The notes: generated by a model from the sequence alone, not told the origin. Shown: positions 36,169-47,354, numbered from the stretch's first letter. The stretch is 64,000 nt of DNA from Ralstonia pickettii (GCF_016466415.2 NZ_CP066771.1:2418001-2482000); one strand, 5' to 3'. Numbers and translations are program-made.

Positions 36169-37100
36169 GAAAGGCCGCACGGAAAGACGCCGAAGCGCCG
36201 TCCCTGCCGCCGCAAAGCGCAGATGCCATCCAGCGTTTTTGTGACGCGCTGTGGCTGGAGGATGGCCTCGCCCGCAATACGCTCGATGCGTACCGGCGCG
36301 ACCTCACGCTCTACGCGCACTGGCTCGCCGAGCGCAACAAGTCCATCGCCGAAACCGAAGACGATGACCTGGCTGACTACTTTGCCGCACGCCATGCCGA
36401 GAGCCGTGCATCGTCGGCCAACCGGCGCCGCACTGTCTTCAAGCGCTTCTTCCAGTGGGCGCTGCGCGAGCACGTGGTGAGCACCGATCCGTCGCGCCTG
36501 CTGCCGACGGCCAAGCAGCCGCCCCGCTTTCCGAAGACGCTGTCCGAAACGCAAGTCGAGGCGCTCATCGACGCGCCGGATGTCGACACGCCGCTCGGCC
36601 TGCGCGACCGCGCGATGATCGAGCTGATGTATGCGAGCGGGCTGCGCGTGTCGGAAATCGTCGCGCTGAAAACGGTGGAAGTCGGCCTGAACGAGGGCGT
36701 GGTTCGCGTGGTCGGCGGCAAGGGCGGCAAGGACCGTCTGGTGCCGTTCGGCGCCGAAGCGGGCGACTGGCTGCGGCGTTATTTACGCGATGGCCGCACG
36801 GCGCTGCTGGGTGAACGTACGGCTGACGCGCTGTTCGTGACCGCACGCGGCGAAGGCATGACGCGCCAGGCGTTCTGGTACCTCATCAAACGCTATGCGC
36901 TGCTCGCCGACATTCACGCGCCGTTGTCTCCGCATACGTTGCGGCACGCGTTTGCCACGCACCTGCTCAACCACGGCGCAGACTTGCGCGTCGTGCAGAT
37001 GCTGCTCGGCCACGCGGACATTTCCACCACGCAGATCTACACCCACGTCGCGCGCGAGCGGCTGCGCACACTCCATGCGCAGCACCATCCACGCGGATAG
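36165..37100 (+). CDS. xerD: Site-specific tyrosine recombinase XerD, 311 aa
   Basis: A tyrosine recombinase that with XerC resolves chromosome dimers at dif. The core-binding domain (about 18-110) is LEDGLARNTLDAYRRDLTLYAHWL. The catalytic domain shows Arg161 (ASGLRVSEI), Lys186 (GGKGGKDR), His257 and Arg260 (SPHTLRHAFATHLLNHGADL), His283 (LLGHADIS) and the nucleophile Tyr292 (QIYTHV). All six are present. The start at 36165 overlaps the ogt stop; the frame upstream is not used. No dif site was seen in the window. Confidence 0.96.
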   Translation: MRKAARKDAEAPSLPPQSADAIQRFCDALWLEDGLARNTLDAYRRDLTLYAHWLAERNKSIAETEDDDLADYFAARHAESRASSANRRRTVFKRFFQWALREHVVSTDPSRLLPTAKQPPRFPKTLSETQVEALIDAPDVDTPLGLRDRAMIELMYASGLRVSEIVALKTVEVGLNEGVVRVVGGKGGKDRLVPFGAEAGDWLRRYLRDGRTALLGERTADALFVTARGEGMTRQAFWYLIKRYALLADIHAPLSPHTLRHAFATHLLNHGADLRVVQMLLGHADISTTQIYTHVARERLRTLHAQHHPRG

Positions 37101-37121
37101 CGACCGTTCTCCTTGCCCCGT

Positions 37122-37613
37122 ATGAGCAAGTCAAAGCACGTTTCCGAGACGCCCGCCACCCTGTATCTCAAGGCGCATGGCGTCGCTTTCACCGAACACA
37201 CCTACGACTATGTCGACAAGGGCGGCACAACAGAGTCGTCGCGCCAGTTGGGCGTGGACGAGCACCACGTCATCAAGACGCTGGTAATGGAAGACGAGCA
37301 TGCCAAGCCGCTGATCGTGCTGATGCACGGCGATTGTTCGGTCTCGACCAAGAACCTCGCACGCCAGACCGGCCGCAAGTCCGTACAGCCCTGCAAGCCC
37401 GAAGTGGCGCAGCGGCACAGCGGCTATCTCGTCGGCGGCACGTCCCCATTTGGGGTGCGCAAGGCGATGCCGGTGTATGTGGAGGCGAGCGTGCTGGAGC
37501 TTGAGCGCATCTACATCAACGGCGGCAGGCGGGGCTTTCTCGTGAGCCTCGCGCCGAGCGTGCTGACGACCGTGCTGAACGCGCAGCCCGTCAACTGTGC
37601 AAACCCCGATTGA
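37122..37613 (+). CDS. ybaK: Cys-tRNA(Pro)/aminoacyl-tRNA deacylase YbaK, 163 aa
   Basis: A cytoplasmic editing protein of the YbaK/ProX family that removes wrongly attached amino acids from tRNA. Family features are LYLKAHGVAFTEHTYDYVDKGGTTE, then QLGVDEHHVIKTLVMEDE (with the catalytic Lys region), STKNLARQTGRKSVQ and the signature GYLVGGTSPFGVRKAMPVYVE, ending YINGGRRGFLVSLAPS. The start is the ATG at 37122; a TTG three codons upstream is in frame. It follows xerD by 21 bases on the same strand. Confidence 0.94.
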   Translation: MSKSKHVSETPATLYLKAHGVAFTEHTYDYVDKGGTTESSRQLGVDEHHVIKTLVMEDEHAKPLIVLMHGDCSVSTKNLARQTGRKSVQPCKPEVAQRHSGYLVGGTSPFGVRKAMPVYVEASVLELERIYINGGRRGFLVSLAPSVLTTVLNAQPVNCANPD

Positions 37614-37650
37614 AACGAGCGCGGCGGCTGGGGCAACCTATGCGGCACGC

Positions 37651-37656
37651 TACAAT
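37651..37656 (+). promoter_or_regulatory. Possible -10 element for plsY
   Basis: TACAAT lies 28 bases before the plsY ATG in an otherwise GC-rich gap. No good -35 is visible. Confidence 0.35.
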
Positions 37657-37683
37657 CCCGCAGCCTGATTTCATCGATTTCCT

Positions 37684-38307
37684 ATGTCTCCAGTCGTCGT
37701 AACCGTCATTTTTTCCCTGGCCGCCTACCTGATCGGCTCGATCTCGTTCGCCGTGGTGGTCAGCCGCGCGATGGGTCTGGCAGACCCGCGTACCTACGGC
37801 TCGGGCAACCCCGGCGCCACCAACGTGCTGCGCTCGGGCAATAAGAAGGCGGCCATTCTCACGCTGCTCGGCGATGCGGCCAAGGGCTGGCTGGCGGTGT
37901 GGCTGGCGCAATGGCTGGCGGCGCGCTTTGGCGTGGACGAAACCGGCATCGCCCTGGTGGTGATCGCCGTGTTCCTGGGCCACCTGTTTCCGGTGTTCCA
38001 CCGCTTTGAGGGCGGCAAGGGCGTGGCCACGGCGGCAGGCATTCTGCTCGCACTGAACGTGTGGCTCGGGCTGGCCACGCTGGCCACGTGGCTCATCATC
38101 GCCGTGTTCTTCCGCTATTCGTCATTGGCGGCGCTGGTGTCGGCGGTGTTCGCGCCGTTCTTCTATGTGCTGATGAACGGCTTCGACTGGATTGCCGGCG
38201 CGGTTGCGCTGATGGCCGTGCTGCTCATCGCGCGCCACCGCGCCAATATCGCCAAGCTGCTCGCTGGCAAGGAAAGCCGCATCGGCGAGAAAAAGAAAAC
38301 AGCTTAA
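37684..38307 (+). CDS. plsY: Glycerol-3-phosphate acyltransferase PlsY, 207 aa
   Basis: An inner-membrane enzyme that acylates glycerol-3-phosphate with acyl-phosphate, the first step of phospholipid synthesis. About five membrane spans and the three signature loops are present: [32 protein letters not shown] (core [12 protein letters not shown], about 40-51), [20 protein letters not shown] (core [10 protein letters not shown]) and the C-terminal [15 protein letters not shown]. Its TAA stop overlaps the stop of the convergent regulator gene within TTAA. Confidence 0.96.
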   Translation: MSPVVVTVIFSLAAYLIGSISFAVVVSRAMGLADPRTYGSGNPGATNVLRSGNKKAAILTLLGDAAKGWLAVWLAQWLAARFGVDETGIALVVIAVFLGHLFPVFHRFEGGKGVATAAGILLALNVWLGLATLATWLIIAVFFRYSSLAALVSAVFAPFFYVLMNGFDWIAGAVALMAVLLIARHRANIAKLLAGKESRIGEKKKTA

Positions 38308-39320
38308 TTTCGCAACTCGGCGCGCACCGAATGCGCGCGCCGATGTGCTCCCGGCGGCCGCCCCGTATGCCGCCGGATCAGTCGCCGAAAGGCGGACATG
38401 TCCTGATAGCCGCACTGCTCGGCAATCGTCGTCAGGCTCAGCGTGCTGACTTCCAGCAGGTGACACGCGCGCTCCACGCGCAACCGGTGCAGCAATTGCA
38501 GCGGCGACATCCCGACCGTTTTCGCGAAATGCCGCAGCAAGGTCCGCTCGCTGGTTGAGGCCGCGGCCGCGAGTGCTTCCAGGTCAAACGGTTCGTGCAG
38601 ATGCTGCTGCAGGTATCGGCGCGCGCGCAGCACGACGCTGTCGCGAATGGCCGGTTTGCTGCGCAGCCATATGCCGATGGCCTCGCCGCGCGACGGGTGG
38701 TCGAGCGCCGTATTGCCCAGTGTGCGCGCGAGCCGCGCATCCGCCAATCGCGCAACCACGCGGTGCATGAGCGCCACGCCATGTTCCATTGCCCGTGCGG
38801 TGATGACGTTGCCGCTGCTGACAATGGCCTGTGCCGGCACGACCTTCAGACTGGGAAAATTGCCCTGCACCCACCCGGCAATCAGCCACGTGACGGTCAG
38901 GCGCTGCCCGGGCGGCAGCACGTCGGCCAACATCGCCACCCCCGTGAACGGCGACGCCACGAGCCGCCCGGCCTGCAGATAACGGCGGATGGTGGAGCGC
39001 TCCGCGTCCAGCAGGGCCAGACGCTGCTCCAAGGTGCCGATGTGGTCGAAATGCAGCGGGGGGACGATCAACGCGTCACCCAACTGCACGTCGTCTTGCG
39101 GTAGGGCCTCACAACTGCAAGCGAGCGTCTCTGCAGCCGCCTGCCAACGCGCCGGGTCCCGCGCGACGAGCCGCCAGCCGAACACCGGCGTCTTGGCGGC
39201 ATTGGCGCGCTTGCCGGCCTGCATGGAAGCCAGCGCATTGGCCACGCCAAGCGTGTCGGAAGCCGTGGCCAGCATAGAGAAACCAGCGTCAGGGAAAGTC
39301 AGCAAGTCGATTTTCGGCAT
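38304..39320 (-). CDS. GlxA family transcriptional regulator (AraC type), 338 aa
   Basis: A regulator with an N-terminal DJ-1/PfpI-like domain (about 1-190: [27 protein letters not shown], then LIVPPLHF and [16 protein letters not shown]) and a C-terminal AraC-type double helix-turn-helix (about 225-325: [24 protein letters not shown], then [25 protein letters not shown] and [23 protein letters not shown]). It is divergent from the AiiD-like acylase gene with 160 bases between starts, so it is the likely regulator of that gene. The effector is unknown. A histidine or cysteine in the DJ-1 pocket equivalent to the catalytic site was not seen. Confidence 0.93.
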   Translation of the reverse strand: MPKIDLLTFPDAGFSMLATASDTLGVANALASMQAGKRANAAKTPVFGWRLVARDPARWQAAAETLACSCEALPQDDVQLGDALIVPPLHFDHIGTLEQRLALLDAERSTIRRYLQAGRLVASPFTGVAMLADVLPPGQRLTVTWLIAGWVQGNFPSLKVVPAQAIVSSGNVITARAMEHGVALMHRVVARLADARLARTLGNTALDHPSRGEAIGIWLRSKPAIRDSVVLRARRYLQQHLHEPFDLEALAAAASTSERTLLRHFAKTVGMSPLQLLHRLRVERACHLLEVSTLSLTTIAEQCGYQDMSAFRRLIRRHTGRPPGAHRRAHSVRAELRN

Positions 39321-39480
39321 GCCGCAGTATAGGTCCGGGCGGCAATACGCGTGGCGATATTGCCCCGAATTCTGGCGGGAATACCTCTTTCGAATCGGAC
39401 CCGCCCGATTGACGATGCCGCGGTGGCTGCGCACTGACGCAACCGCCCATAACAACATCGACATCAGGAGACAACGCACG

Positions 39481-41865
39481 ATGCAGCGATTCATGCAGGG
39501 ATTCGCGCGCGGCGCGCTTGCCATGGCCGCGCTTGCGGCGCTGGCCGGCTGCGCAAGCACAGGCAGCGGCTGGGCCACGCCTTCGGAAACCGGCCTCTCG
39601 GCTGACATCAGCCGCACCCGCTTCGGCATTCCCCACATCCGCGCCAACGATTACGCCGGCCTCGGCTTCGGCATGGCCTACGCTTATGCGCAGGACAACA
39701 TCTGTTTGCTGGCCGACCAGGTCGTCACTGTCAACGGCGAACGTTCGAAGACGTTCGGGCCGGACGGCACGGTCGTGGTGTCGTTCAAGCCGGTGCCGAA
39801 CACCCAAGCCGACGCCTTCTTCAAGGGCGCATTCGACGAAGCTGGCTTGCGCGCCGGCTATGCACAGATGTCGCCTGAAGCGCGCGAGCTGCTGCGCGGC
39901 TACATCGCGGGCTACAACCGCTATCTGAAAGACACGCCGGCCGCAAGCCGCCCGGCCGCCTGCCGCAATGCCGACTGGGTGCGCCCGCTTACGGTGGCCG
40001 ACATGATGTTGATGGGCGAAGAAAAGGCCATCCAGGCAAGCGCGGGCGCCATGCTGCAAAGCATCGTCGCCGCGCAGCCGCCGGGCGGTGCGCCCGCCTC
40101 CGCGGTCGTTCCGCCGCATGCCGTCGACACCGCCGCGCTCGACCGCGATCTGCAGCTGCGCGACATGCCGATCGGCTCCAACGGCTGGGCCTTCGGCAAG
40201 GCCGCCACGGACAACGGTCGCGGTGTGCTGCTCGGCAACCCGCACTTCCCGTGGACGACCACCAATCGCTTCTACCAAGTCCACCTGACCGTGCCTGGCA
40301 AGCTAGACGTGATGGGCGCGTCGATTGCCGCCTTCCCCGTCGTCAGCATCGGCTTCAACAAAGACGTGGCGTGGACGCACACCGTTTCCACGGGCCGCCG
40401 CTTCACGCTGTTCGAGCTGAAGCTGGCCGAGAACGACCCGACCACCTACCTGATCGACGGCAAGCCGCACAAGATGACCACGCGCACCGTGGCCTTTGAC
40501 GTGAAGCTGCCGGACGGCCGCCTCGAGCGCCGCACCCACACCTTCTACAACACGGTGTACGGCCCCGTGCTGTCGATGCCCGCCGGTGGCATGCCGTGGA
40601 CGTCGCAGAAGGCCTACACGCTTCGCGACGCCAATCGCAACAACACGCGTTCCATCGATACGTGGCTGCATATCGCACAGGCCACGGACGTGGCGGGCAT
40701 CCGGCAGGCCATCGGCAACCTCGGCATTCCGTGGGTGAACACGATTGCCACCGACCGCAACGGCCGCGCGCTGTTTGCCGATGTGTCGACCACGCCGGAT
40801 GTATCGGCTGAAGCCCTCAAGCGTTGCGCGCCGTCGCCGCTGGCGGACAAGCTCTTCAAGGGCGCGGGGCTGGTGCTGCTCGACGGCTCACGCAGTGCGT
40901 GCGACTGGCAGGTCGATCCGGCCTCGCCCGTGCCGGGCCTCGTGGCGCCAGCGCGCATGCCGGTGCTCGAACGCGATGACTACGTCGCCAACAGCAACGA
41001 CAGCTCGTGGCTGACCAACCCGGCGCAGAGGCTGACCGGCTTCTCGCCGGTGATGGGTTCGACCGACGTGCCGCAACGCCTGCGCACCCGCATCGGCATC
41101 ATCGAAATCGAGCGCCGCCTGAACGGCACCGACGGGCTGCCCGGCAACAAGGTCGATGTGCCGAACCTGCAGGCGATGATCTTCCGCGACGCAAACCTCG
41201 CCGGCCACCTCGTGCGCGACGATCTGCTGGCCGCCTGCAAAGGCACGTCCGATCTCGACGCCGATGTACGCGACGGCTGCGCCGCCCTGGCGCAATGGAA
41301 CCTCACGGACAACGTCGACGCGCGCGCTGCGCACCTGTTCCGCGAGTTCTGGATGCGCGCCAAGGACATCCCGCACGTCTATGCGATCGACTTCAACCCG
41401 GCGGATCCTGTCCACACGCCGCGCAGCCTGCGCATGAGCGATGCAGCCGTACGCACGGCCGTGTTCAAAGCGTTGAAGGATGCCGTGGGCGCCGTCCGCA
41501 CGGCCGGCTTTGCGCTCGATGCGCCGTTGAGCGCTGTGCAGGCGGCACACGCGCCCGGCGGGGACATCGCCCTGCACGGCGGGGAGGAGTACGAAGGCGT
41601 GCTGAACAAGCTGCAGAGCATGCCGATCGGACCGAAGGGCCTGCAGGTGTATTTCGGCACGAGCTACATCCAGACCGTCACGTTCGACGATCAGGGCCCC
41701 GTGGCCGATGCGCTTCTGACCTACGGTGAATCGACCGATCCGGCCTCGCCGCATGCGTTCGACCAGATGCGCGAGTTCTCGGCCAAGCGCTGGAACCGGT
41801 TGCCGTTTTCAGAAGCCGCCATCGCCGCCGATCCGGCACTGAAGGTGACCAAGCTGTCGCAGTGA
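39481..41865 (+). CDS. aiiD: Penicillin acylase family protein, AiiD-type AHL acylase, 794 aa
   Basis: A large Ntn-hydrolase precursor that probably cuts the amide bond of N-acyl-homoserine lactones, silencing quorum sensing. The 794-residue length equals that reported for AiiD of a Ralstonia isolate; the symbol rests on that and on family similarity. The N-terminus ends LAGC (Cys24), a lipobox, so the enzyme may be lipid-anchored. The alpha subunit runs to Gly232, and Ser233 in PIGSNGWAFGK is the self-cleavage and catalytic residue. GNPHFPWTTTNRFYQVHL and SIGFNKDVAWTHTVS follow in the beta subunit, and the catalytic Asn region is SNDSSWLTNP. GGAG lies upstream of the ATG. Other acylase substrates are possible. 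Confidence 0.88.
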   Translation: MQRFMQGFARGALAMAALAALAGCASTGSGWATPSETGLSADISRTRFGIPHIRANDYAGLGFGMAYAYAQDNICLLADQVVTVNGERSKTFGPDGTVVVSFKPVPNTQADAFFKGAFDEAGLRAGYAQMSPEARELLRGYIAGYNRYLKDTPAASRPAACRNADWVRPLTVADMMLMGEEKAIQASAGAMLQSIVAAQPPGGAPASAVVPPHAVDTAALDRDLQLRDMPIGSNGWAFGKAATDNGRGVLLGNPHFPWTTTNRFYQVHLTVPGKLDVMGASIAAFPVVSIGFNKDVAWTHTVSTGRRFTLFELKLAENDPTTYLIDGKPHKMTTRTVAFDVKLPDGRLERRTHTFYNTVYGPVLSMPAGGMPWTSQKAYTLRDANRNNTRSIDTWLHIAQATDVAGIRQAIGNLGIPWVNTIATDRNGRALFADVSTTPDVSAEALKRCAPSPLADKLFKGAGLVLLDGSRSACDWQVDPASPVPGLVAPARMPVLERDDYVANSNDSSWLTNPAQRLTGFSPVMGSTDVPQRLRTRIGIIEIERRLNGTDGLPGNKVDVPNLQAMIFRDANLAGHLVRDDLLAACKGTSDLDADVRDGCAALAQWNLTDNVDARAAHLFREFWMRAKDIPHVYAIDFNPADPVHTPRSLRMSDAAVRTAVFKALKDAVGAVRTAGFALDAPLSAVQAAHAPGGDIALHGGEEYEGVLNKLQSMPIGPKGLQVYFGTSYIQTVTFDDQGPVADALLTYGESTDPASPHAFDQMREFSAKRWNRLPFSEAAIAADPALKVTKLSQ

Positions 41866-41888
41866 TCTTTTTGCCGCTGCAAACGCAA

Positions 41889-41913
41889 ACGCCCCGCTCG
41901 TGCGGGGCGTTTT
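41889..41913. terminator. Hairpin after the acylase gene, facing yajQ
   Basis: ACGCCCCGC (41889-41897) pairs with GCGGGGCGT (41902-41910) around TCGT, followed by TTTT. It lies between convergent genes and may serve both. Confidence 0.85.
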
Positions 41914-41932
41914 GCCTGGAAGCGTGGCGGGT

Positions 41933-42418
41933 TCAGTCGCGGAAGTTGTTGAAATCCAGCGGGGTGTCGCTCACGTCCTTGCGCAGCATGGCGATCACGC
42001 TTTGCAGGTCATCGCGCTTGGCGCCGGTCACACGCACCGCATCGCCCTGGATGCTCGCCTGCACCTTGATCTTGCTGTCCTTGATCGTCTTGACGATCTT
42101 CTTGGCCAAGTCGCCCGAGACGCCCTTCTTGATCTTGACGACCTGCTTCATCTTGTCGCCGCCGATCTTCTGCTTGTCCTGGTAATCCAGGAAGCGTACA
42201 TCGACGTTGCGCTTGGCGAGCTTGTTCATCAGCACATCGTTGACCTGGCCGATCTTGAAATCGTCATCGGCAAACAAGGTCAGTTCCTGCTCCTTGTGCT
42301 CGACGCGGGAGTCGGAGCCCTTGAAGTCGAATCGCGTCGAGATCTCTTTGTTGGCCTGTTCCACGGCGTTCTTCACTTCCACCATGTTGGCTTCGCATAC
42401 CACGTCAAACGACGGCAT
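41933..42418 (-). CDS. yajQ: YajQ family cyclic-di-GMP-binding protein, 161 aa
   Basis: A small cytoplasmic protein of two ferredoxin-like folds; XC_3703 of Xanthomonas binds c-di-GMP, and other members bind nucleotides or RNA. The signature is [21 protein letters not shown] at the start, [16 protein letters not shown] (about 26-41) and the second fold ending [21 protein letters not shown] and PLDFNNFRD. Length and ends are family-typical. Together with the HD-GYP gene at 2.3 kb it makes two c-di-GMP-linked proteins in the window. It is monocistronic. Confidence 0.95.
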   Translation of the reverse strand: MPSFDVVCEANMVEVKNAVEQANKEISTRFDFKGSDSRVEHKEQELTLFADDDFKIGQVNDVLMNKLAKRNVDVRFLDYQDKQKIGGDKMKQVVKIKKGVSGDLAKKIVKTIKDSKIKVQASIQGDAVRVTGAKRDDLQSVIAMLRKDVSDTPLDFNNFRD

Positions 42419-42491
42419 CGTGTTCTCCTTGCAGACTTGAATTCGGGTTGCTGCGGCGCCTCTGTGCGGGTGCCGCGTGCGCCATGGCTTC

Positions 42492-42497
42492 TATAAT
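42492..42497 (+). promoter_or_regulatory. -10 element for murB
   Basis: A perfect TATAAT lies 28 bases before the murB ATG. No convincing -35 was found at 17 bases. Confidence 0.5.
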
Positions 42498-42524
42498 CTC
42501 GGCTTTCCGTTCAGATTTAGCGCC

Positions 42525-43553
42525 ATGGCGTTGCTCGACACGCATTATCCCCTACGCCAGCACAACACGTTCCGTTTCGAGGCCACTGCCCGCTACGCCG
42601 CACACGTTCGCGCGCCGGAAGACGTTCCCGCCGCACTGGCCGACCCGCGCGTGCAGGGCCTGCCTGTGTTGGTGCTGGGTGGCGGCAGCAACATCGTGCT
42701 CACGCGCGATTTCGAAGGCCTGGTGTTGCTGATGGAGAATATGGGCATCGCCACCGGCCGCAGCATGGTCGACGGCCGGGAAGTCCACACCGTCACCGCA
42801 GGCGGCGGCGAATCATGGCACGGCCTCGTCGCTCACACCGTCTCTCATGGCTTGCCTGGGCTGGAAAACCTCGCGCTGATTCCAGGTACGGCGGGCGCGG
42901 CGCCCATCCAGAACATCGGCGCATACGGCGTCGAGATCAAAGACCGCTTCCAGTCCCTGCGCGCCTACGACCGCCACGCCGGCGAGTTCGTCACCCTCAC
43001 CGCCGCCGATTGCGCCTTCGGCTATCGCGACAGCCTCTTCAAGCGCGCCGGCGCCGATCGCTACATCATCACCGAAGTCACCTTCGCCCTGCCGGTGGAT
43101 TGGCAGCCCGACACGCATTACGCCGAACTCGCGCGCGAGTTGGCCGCGCAGAACATCGCCCGCCCGACGGCGCAGGACATCTTCGATGCGGTGATCACCA
43201 TCCGCCGCCGCAAGCTGCCCGATCCGGCTGAAATCGGCAACGCCGGCAGTTTCTTCAAGAACCCCATCGTCGATGCCGCCACGCGCGATGCCCTCGGCGA
43301 GCGTTTCCCGAATCTGGTCGGATATGTGCAACCCGACGGCACCTACAAGCTCGCCGCCGGCTGGTTGATCGATCAGTGCGGCTTCAAGGGCCGGCAGAGC
43401 GGCGCAGTGGGCGTGTATGAAAAGCAGGCGCTGGTGCTGGTGCACCGTGGCGGCGGCAGCGCGGTTCAGTTGATGACACTGGCACGTGAGATCCAGGACG
43501 CCGTGCATGCGCGCTTTGGCGTGCGTATCGAACCCGAACCGGTCGTGGTGTAA
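42525..43553 (+). CDS. murB: UDP-N-acetylenolpyruvoylglucosamine reductase, 342 aa
   Basis: A cytoplasmic flavoenzyme that reduces the enolpyruvyl group to give UDP-MurNAc, early in peptidoglycan synthesis. FAD-binding segments are [20 protein letters not shown] (about 49-68) and [22 protein letters not shown] (about 88-109). The catalytic region includes [20 protein letters not shown] and the Ser of [11 protein letters not shown]. It is the type I (E. coli-like) enzyme with the extra Tyr loop (FGYRDSLFK) and C-terminal extension, and its length agrees. It is divergent from yajQ. Confidence 0.96.
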   Translation: MALLDTHYPLRQHNTFRFEATARYAAHVRAPEDVPAALADPRVQGLPVLVLGGGSNIVLTRDFEGLVLLMENMGIATGRSMVDGREVHTVTAGGGESWHGLVAHTVSHGLPGLENLALIPGTAGAAPIQNIGAYGVEIKDRFQSLRAYDRHAGEFVTLTAADCAFGYRDSLFKRAGADRYIITEVTFALPVDWQPDTHYAELARELAAQNIARPTAQDIFDAVITIRRRKLPDPAEIGNAGSFFKNPIVDAATRDALGERFPNLVGYVQPDGTYKLAAGWLIDQCGFKGRQSGAVGVYEKQALVLVHRGGGSAVQLMTLAREIQDAVHARFGVRIEPEPVVV

Positions 43554-43653
43554 ACGGGCTGGCGGGTGGGCACGCTGGGCATCCCGCGCCACATCGCACG
43601 CCTCAAGATCCAGGCAGCCCTCGCCCGACATACCCGCGGTCGACCCAATGGCC

Positions 43654-43659
43654 TAAAAT
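43654..43659 (+). promoter_or_regulatory. Possible -10 element for ppnP
   Basis: TAAAAT lies 43 bases before the ppnP ATG. No clear -35 is visible. Confidence 0.35.
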
Positions 43660-43701
43660 GGCTGGTTTGACCCCACGACCTCCCTTTTCGCGTTCCATTT
43701 C

Positions 43702-45505
<1,804 letters not shown>

Positions 45506-45524
45506 CTGCTTGCTGCTTCAAGGC

Positions 45525-45563
45525 AAAAAGGCCGCTCCGACGTCAATCGGAGCGGCCTTTTTT
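45525..45563. terminator. Strong bidirectional terminator between argG and argF
   Basis: A 16-bp stem: AAAAAGGCCGCTCCGA (45525-45540) against TCGGAGCGGCCTTTTT (45547-45562), with loop CGTCAA. The flanking A and T runs make it active in both directions. Confidence 0.95.
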
Positions 45564-45591
45564 ATGCCTGCAGATTTGGGCGGCTGCGCGC

Positions 45592-46518
45592 TCAATAACG
45601 ACCGCAGAGCAGGTATTCCATCAGCGCCTTCTGCACGTGCAGACGGTTTTCCGCCTCGTCCCACACGACGCTCTGCTTGCCGTCGATGACGGCCGCTTCG
45701 ACTTCCTCGCCGCGGTGCGCGGGCAGGCAGTGCATGAACAGCGCATCGGGTTGCGCGCGCTGCATCATCGCCTCGGTGACCATCCAGTCGCCAAAGGCCT
45801 TCTTGCGCGCTTCGTTTTCAGCTTCGTAGCCCATGCTGGTCCACACGTCCGTGGTCACCAGATGCGCGCCGTCGCAGGCTTCGAGCGGGTTTTCGAACAC
45901 ATGCACGAACGGCAAGGCGGAATCGGCCACCATGGCCGGATCCAGCTGATAGCCCTTCGGCGCAGAAAAATGGAAGCGGAAGCCGAGGATCTCCGCCGCC
46001 TGGATCCACGTGTAGGCCATGTTGTTGGCATCGCCCACCCAGGTGACGGTCTTGCCCTTGATGGGGCCGCGCTGCTCGATGAAGGTGAAGATGTCGGCCA
46101 GCACCTGGCACGGGTGGTATTCGTTGGTCAGTCCGTTGATGACCGGCACGCGCGAATGCGCGGCAAAGCGCTCGATGATCTCCTGCCCGAAGGTGCGGAT
46201 CATGATGATGTCGGTCATGCGGGAGATGACCTGCGCCGCGTCTTCGATCGGCTCACCGCGCCCAAGCTGGGAATCGCGCGTGTTCAGGAAGACCGCGTGG
46301 CCGCCGAGCTGGTGAATGCCGGCTTCGAACGACAGGCGCGTACGCGTGGAATTCTTCTCGAAGATCATGGCCAGCGTGCGGTCGTGCAGCGGGTGCCACG
46401 TCTCGTAGTTCTTGAACTTGGCCTTGAGGATCGCGGAACGGTCCAGCAGGTATTCGTACTCTTCCAGCGAAAAGTCCTTGAACTGCAGGTAGTGCTTGAT
46501 CGAGCTTGGTGGGTTCAT
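45592..46518 (-). CDS. argF: Ornithine carbamoyltransferase, 308 aa
   Basis: A cytoplasmic enzyme making citrulline from ornithine and carbamoyl phosphate, just before ArgG. The carbamoyl-phosphate site is EKNSTRTRLSFE (STRT at 57-60), then RDSQLGRGEPIED and NGLTNEYHPCQVLAD (HPCQ). The ornithine site is at the end, in DALFMHCLPAHRGEEV. The start MNPPSSIKHYLQFKDFS is family-consistent; the frame upstream is not used. A TATGAT (minus strand, 46607-46612) may be its -10 element. ArgR boxes were not clearly seen. Confidence 0.97.
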   Translation of the reverse strand: MNPPSSIKHYLQFKDFSLEEYEYLLDRSAILKAKFKNYETWHPLHDRTLAMIFEKNSTRTRLSFEAGIHQLGGHAVFLNTRDSQLGRGEPIEDAAQVISRMTDIIMIRTFGQEIIERFAAHSRVPVINGLTNEYHPCQVLADIFTFIEQRGPIKGKTVTWVGDANNMAYTWIQAAEILGFRFHFSAPKGYQLDPAMVADSALPFVHVFENPLEACDGAHLVTTDVWTSMGYEAENEARKKAFGDWMVTEAMMQRAQPDALFMHCLPAHRGEEVEAAVIDGKQSVVWDEAENRLHVQKALMEYLLCGRY

Positions 46519-46887
46519 AAAACAACGAAGGCGGCCTGCAGAAGACGCACCGGGAACATCCCGTGGCACGTCGCCCTAGCCGCCTTGCCTGTTGAAGATT
46601 CAGCCCATCATACGGGATCGCCACCGGTTTGGCGAGTTTCGTGCCCGCGCGCGCCCGCTACCATAAAGGCCCGGCTGAAAGGCCGATGAAAGTCTTATAT
46701 AAGATATAATACTGGCTGCCTCGGATGCCCCAACCGTCCGCACACCGGTACGACAAACCGGTCTGTCCGGTTCACGAATCGGCAACCAGGCAGGCGCATC
46801 ATCCGCACCACAAGTGCACCCCGTTCGAACGTTGCGGCACCCGCACGGTCGAAGTCGTTTGCAAATCTCCACAGCCCCACGCAGTCC
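46519..46887. promoter_or_regulatory. 369-bp divergent region with a 10-bp AT palindrome
   Basis: It separates argF (leftward) and the DUF3579 gene (rightward). TATGAT on the minus strand at 46607-46612 may be the argF -10. On the plus strand TATAAT at 46705-46710 may be the -10 for the rightward gene. The perfect palindrome CTTATATAAG lies at 46694-46703, immediately before it, and could be an operator. No gene was seen. Confidence 0.45.
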
Positions 46888-47211
46888 ATGGCAGCCAACC
46901 CTCGCCAATTCTTTATCCAGGGCGTCACCCGCGACGGAAAAACGTTCCGCCCGAGCGACTGGGCCGATCGGCTGTGCGGTGTGATGGCGCAGTTCCGCCC
47001 GGCCGGGGATACCGGAGATCCCCGCTTCACCTACTCCCCCTATGTGCGCCCCGTCATGTCGGGCGGCATCCGCAGCGTGTTTGTCGACGAGCGCCTGCGC
47101 GACATCGAACCCAAGGCGCTGGATTTCGTGCTGAACTTCGCGCACGACAACAACCTGCAGCTCGTGGAAGCCTGCATCCTGCCGGAAGGCAGCGCTTCCG
47201 CGAAAGCCTAA
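46888..47211 (+). CDS. DUF3579 domain protein, 107 aa
   Basis: A small cytoplasmic protein of the DUF3579 family, restricted mostly to betaproteobacteria; function unknown. The whole protein is the domain: FFIQGVTRDGKTFRPSDWADRLCGVM, then YSPYVRPVMSGGIRSVFVDERL and ALDFVLNFAHDNNLQLVEACI. The typical context is beside argF or rpsT, as here. The start is the ATG at 46888. It has its own terminator. Confidence 0.93.
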   Translation: MAANPRQFFIQGVTRDGKTFRPSDWADRLCGVMAQFRPAGDTGDPRFTYSPYVRPVMSGGIRSVFVDERLRDIEPKALDFVLNFAHDNNLQLVEACILPEGSASAKA

Positions 47212-47270
47212 TCCGCAAGAACGCCGTACCAAGGTGCGCCTCGCACATTCGAGGCCCGCAGAATGCAAAA

Positions 47271-47295
47271 AGCCCGTCCAAAGACGGGCTTTTTT
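47271..47295. terminator. Bidirectional terminator between the DUF3579 gene and rpsT
   Basis: AGCCCGTC (47271-47278) pairs with GACGGGCT (47283-47290) around CAAA, with A-run before and T-run after. Confidence 0.9.
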
Positions 47296-47354
47296 ATCGT
47301 CGGAGCGCGACGTTGCTTGTCGCGCCACGCCGGCCAGGCCGGCATCACCCGAAC

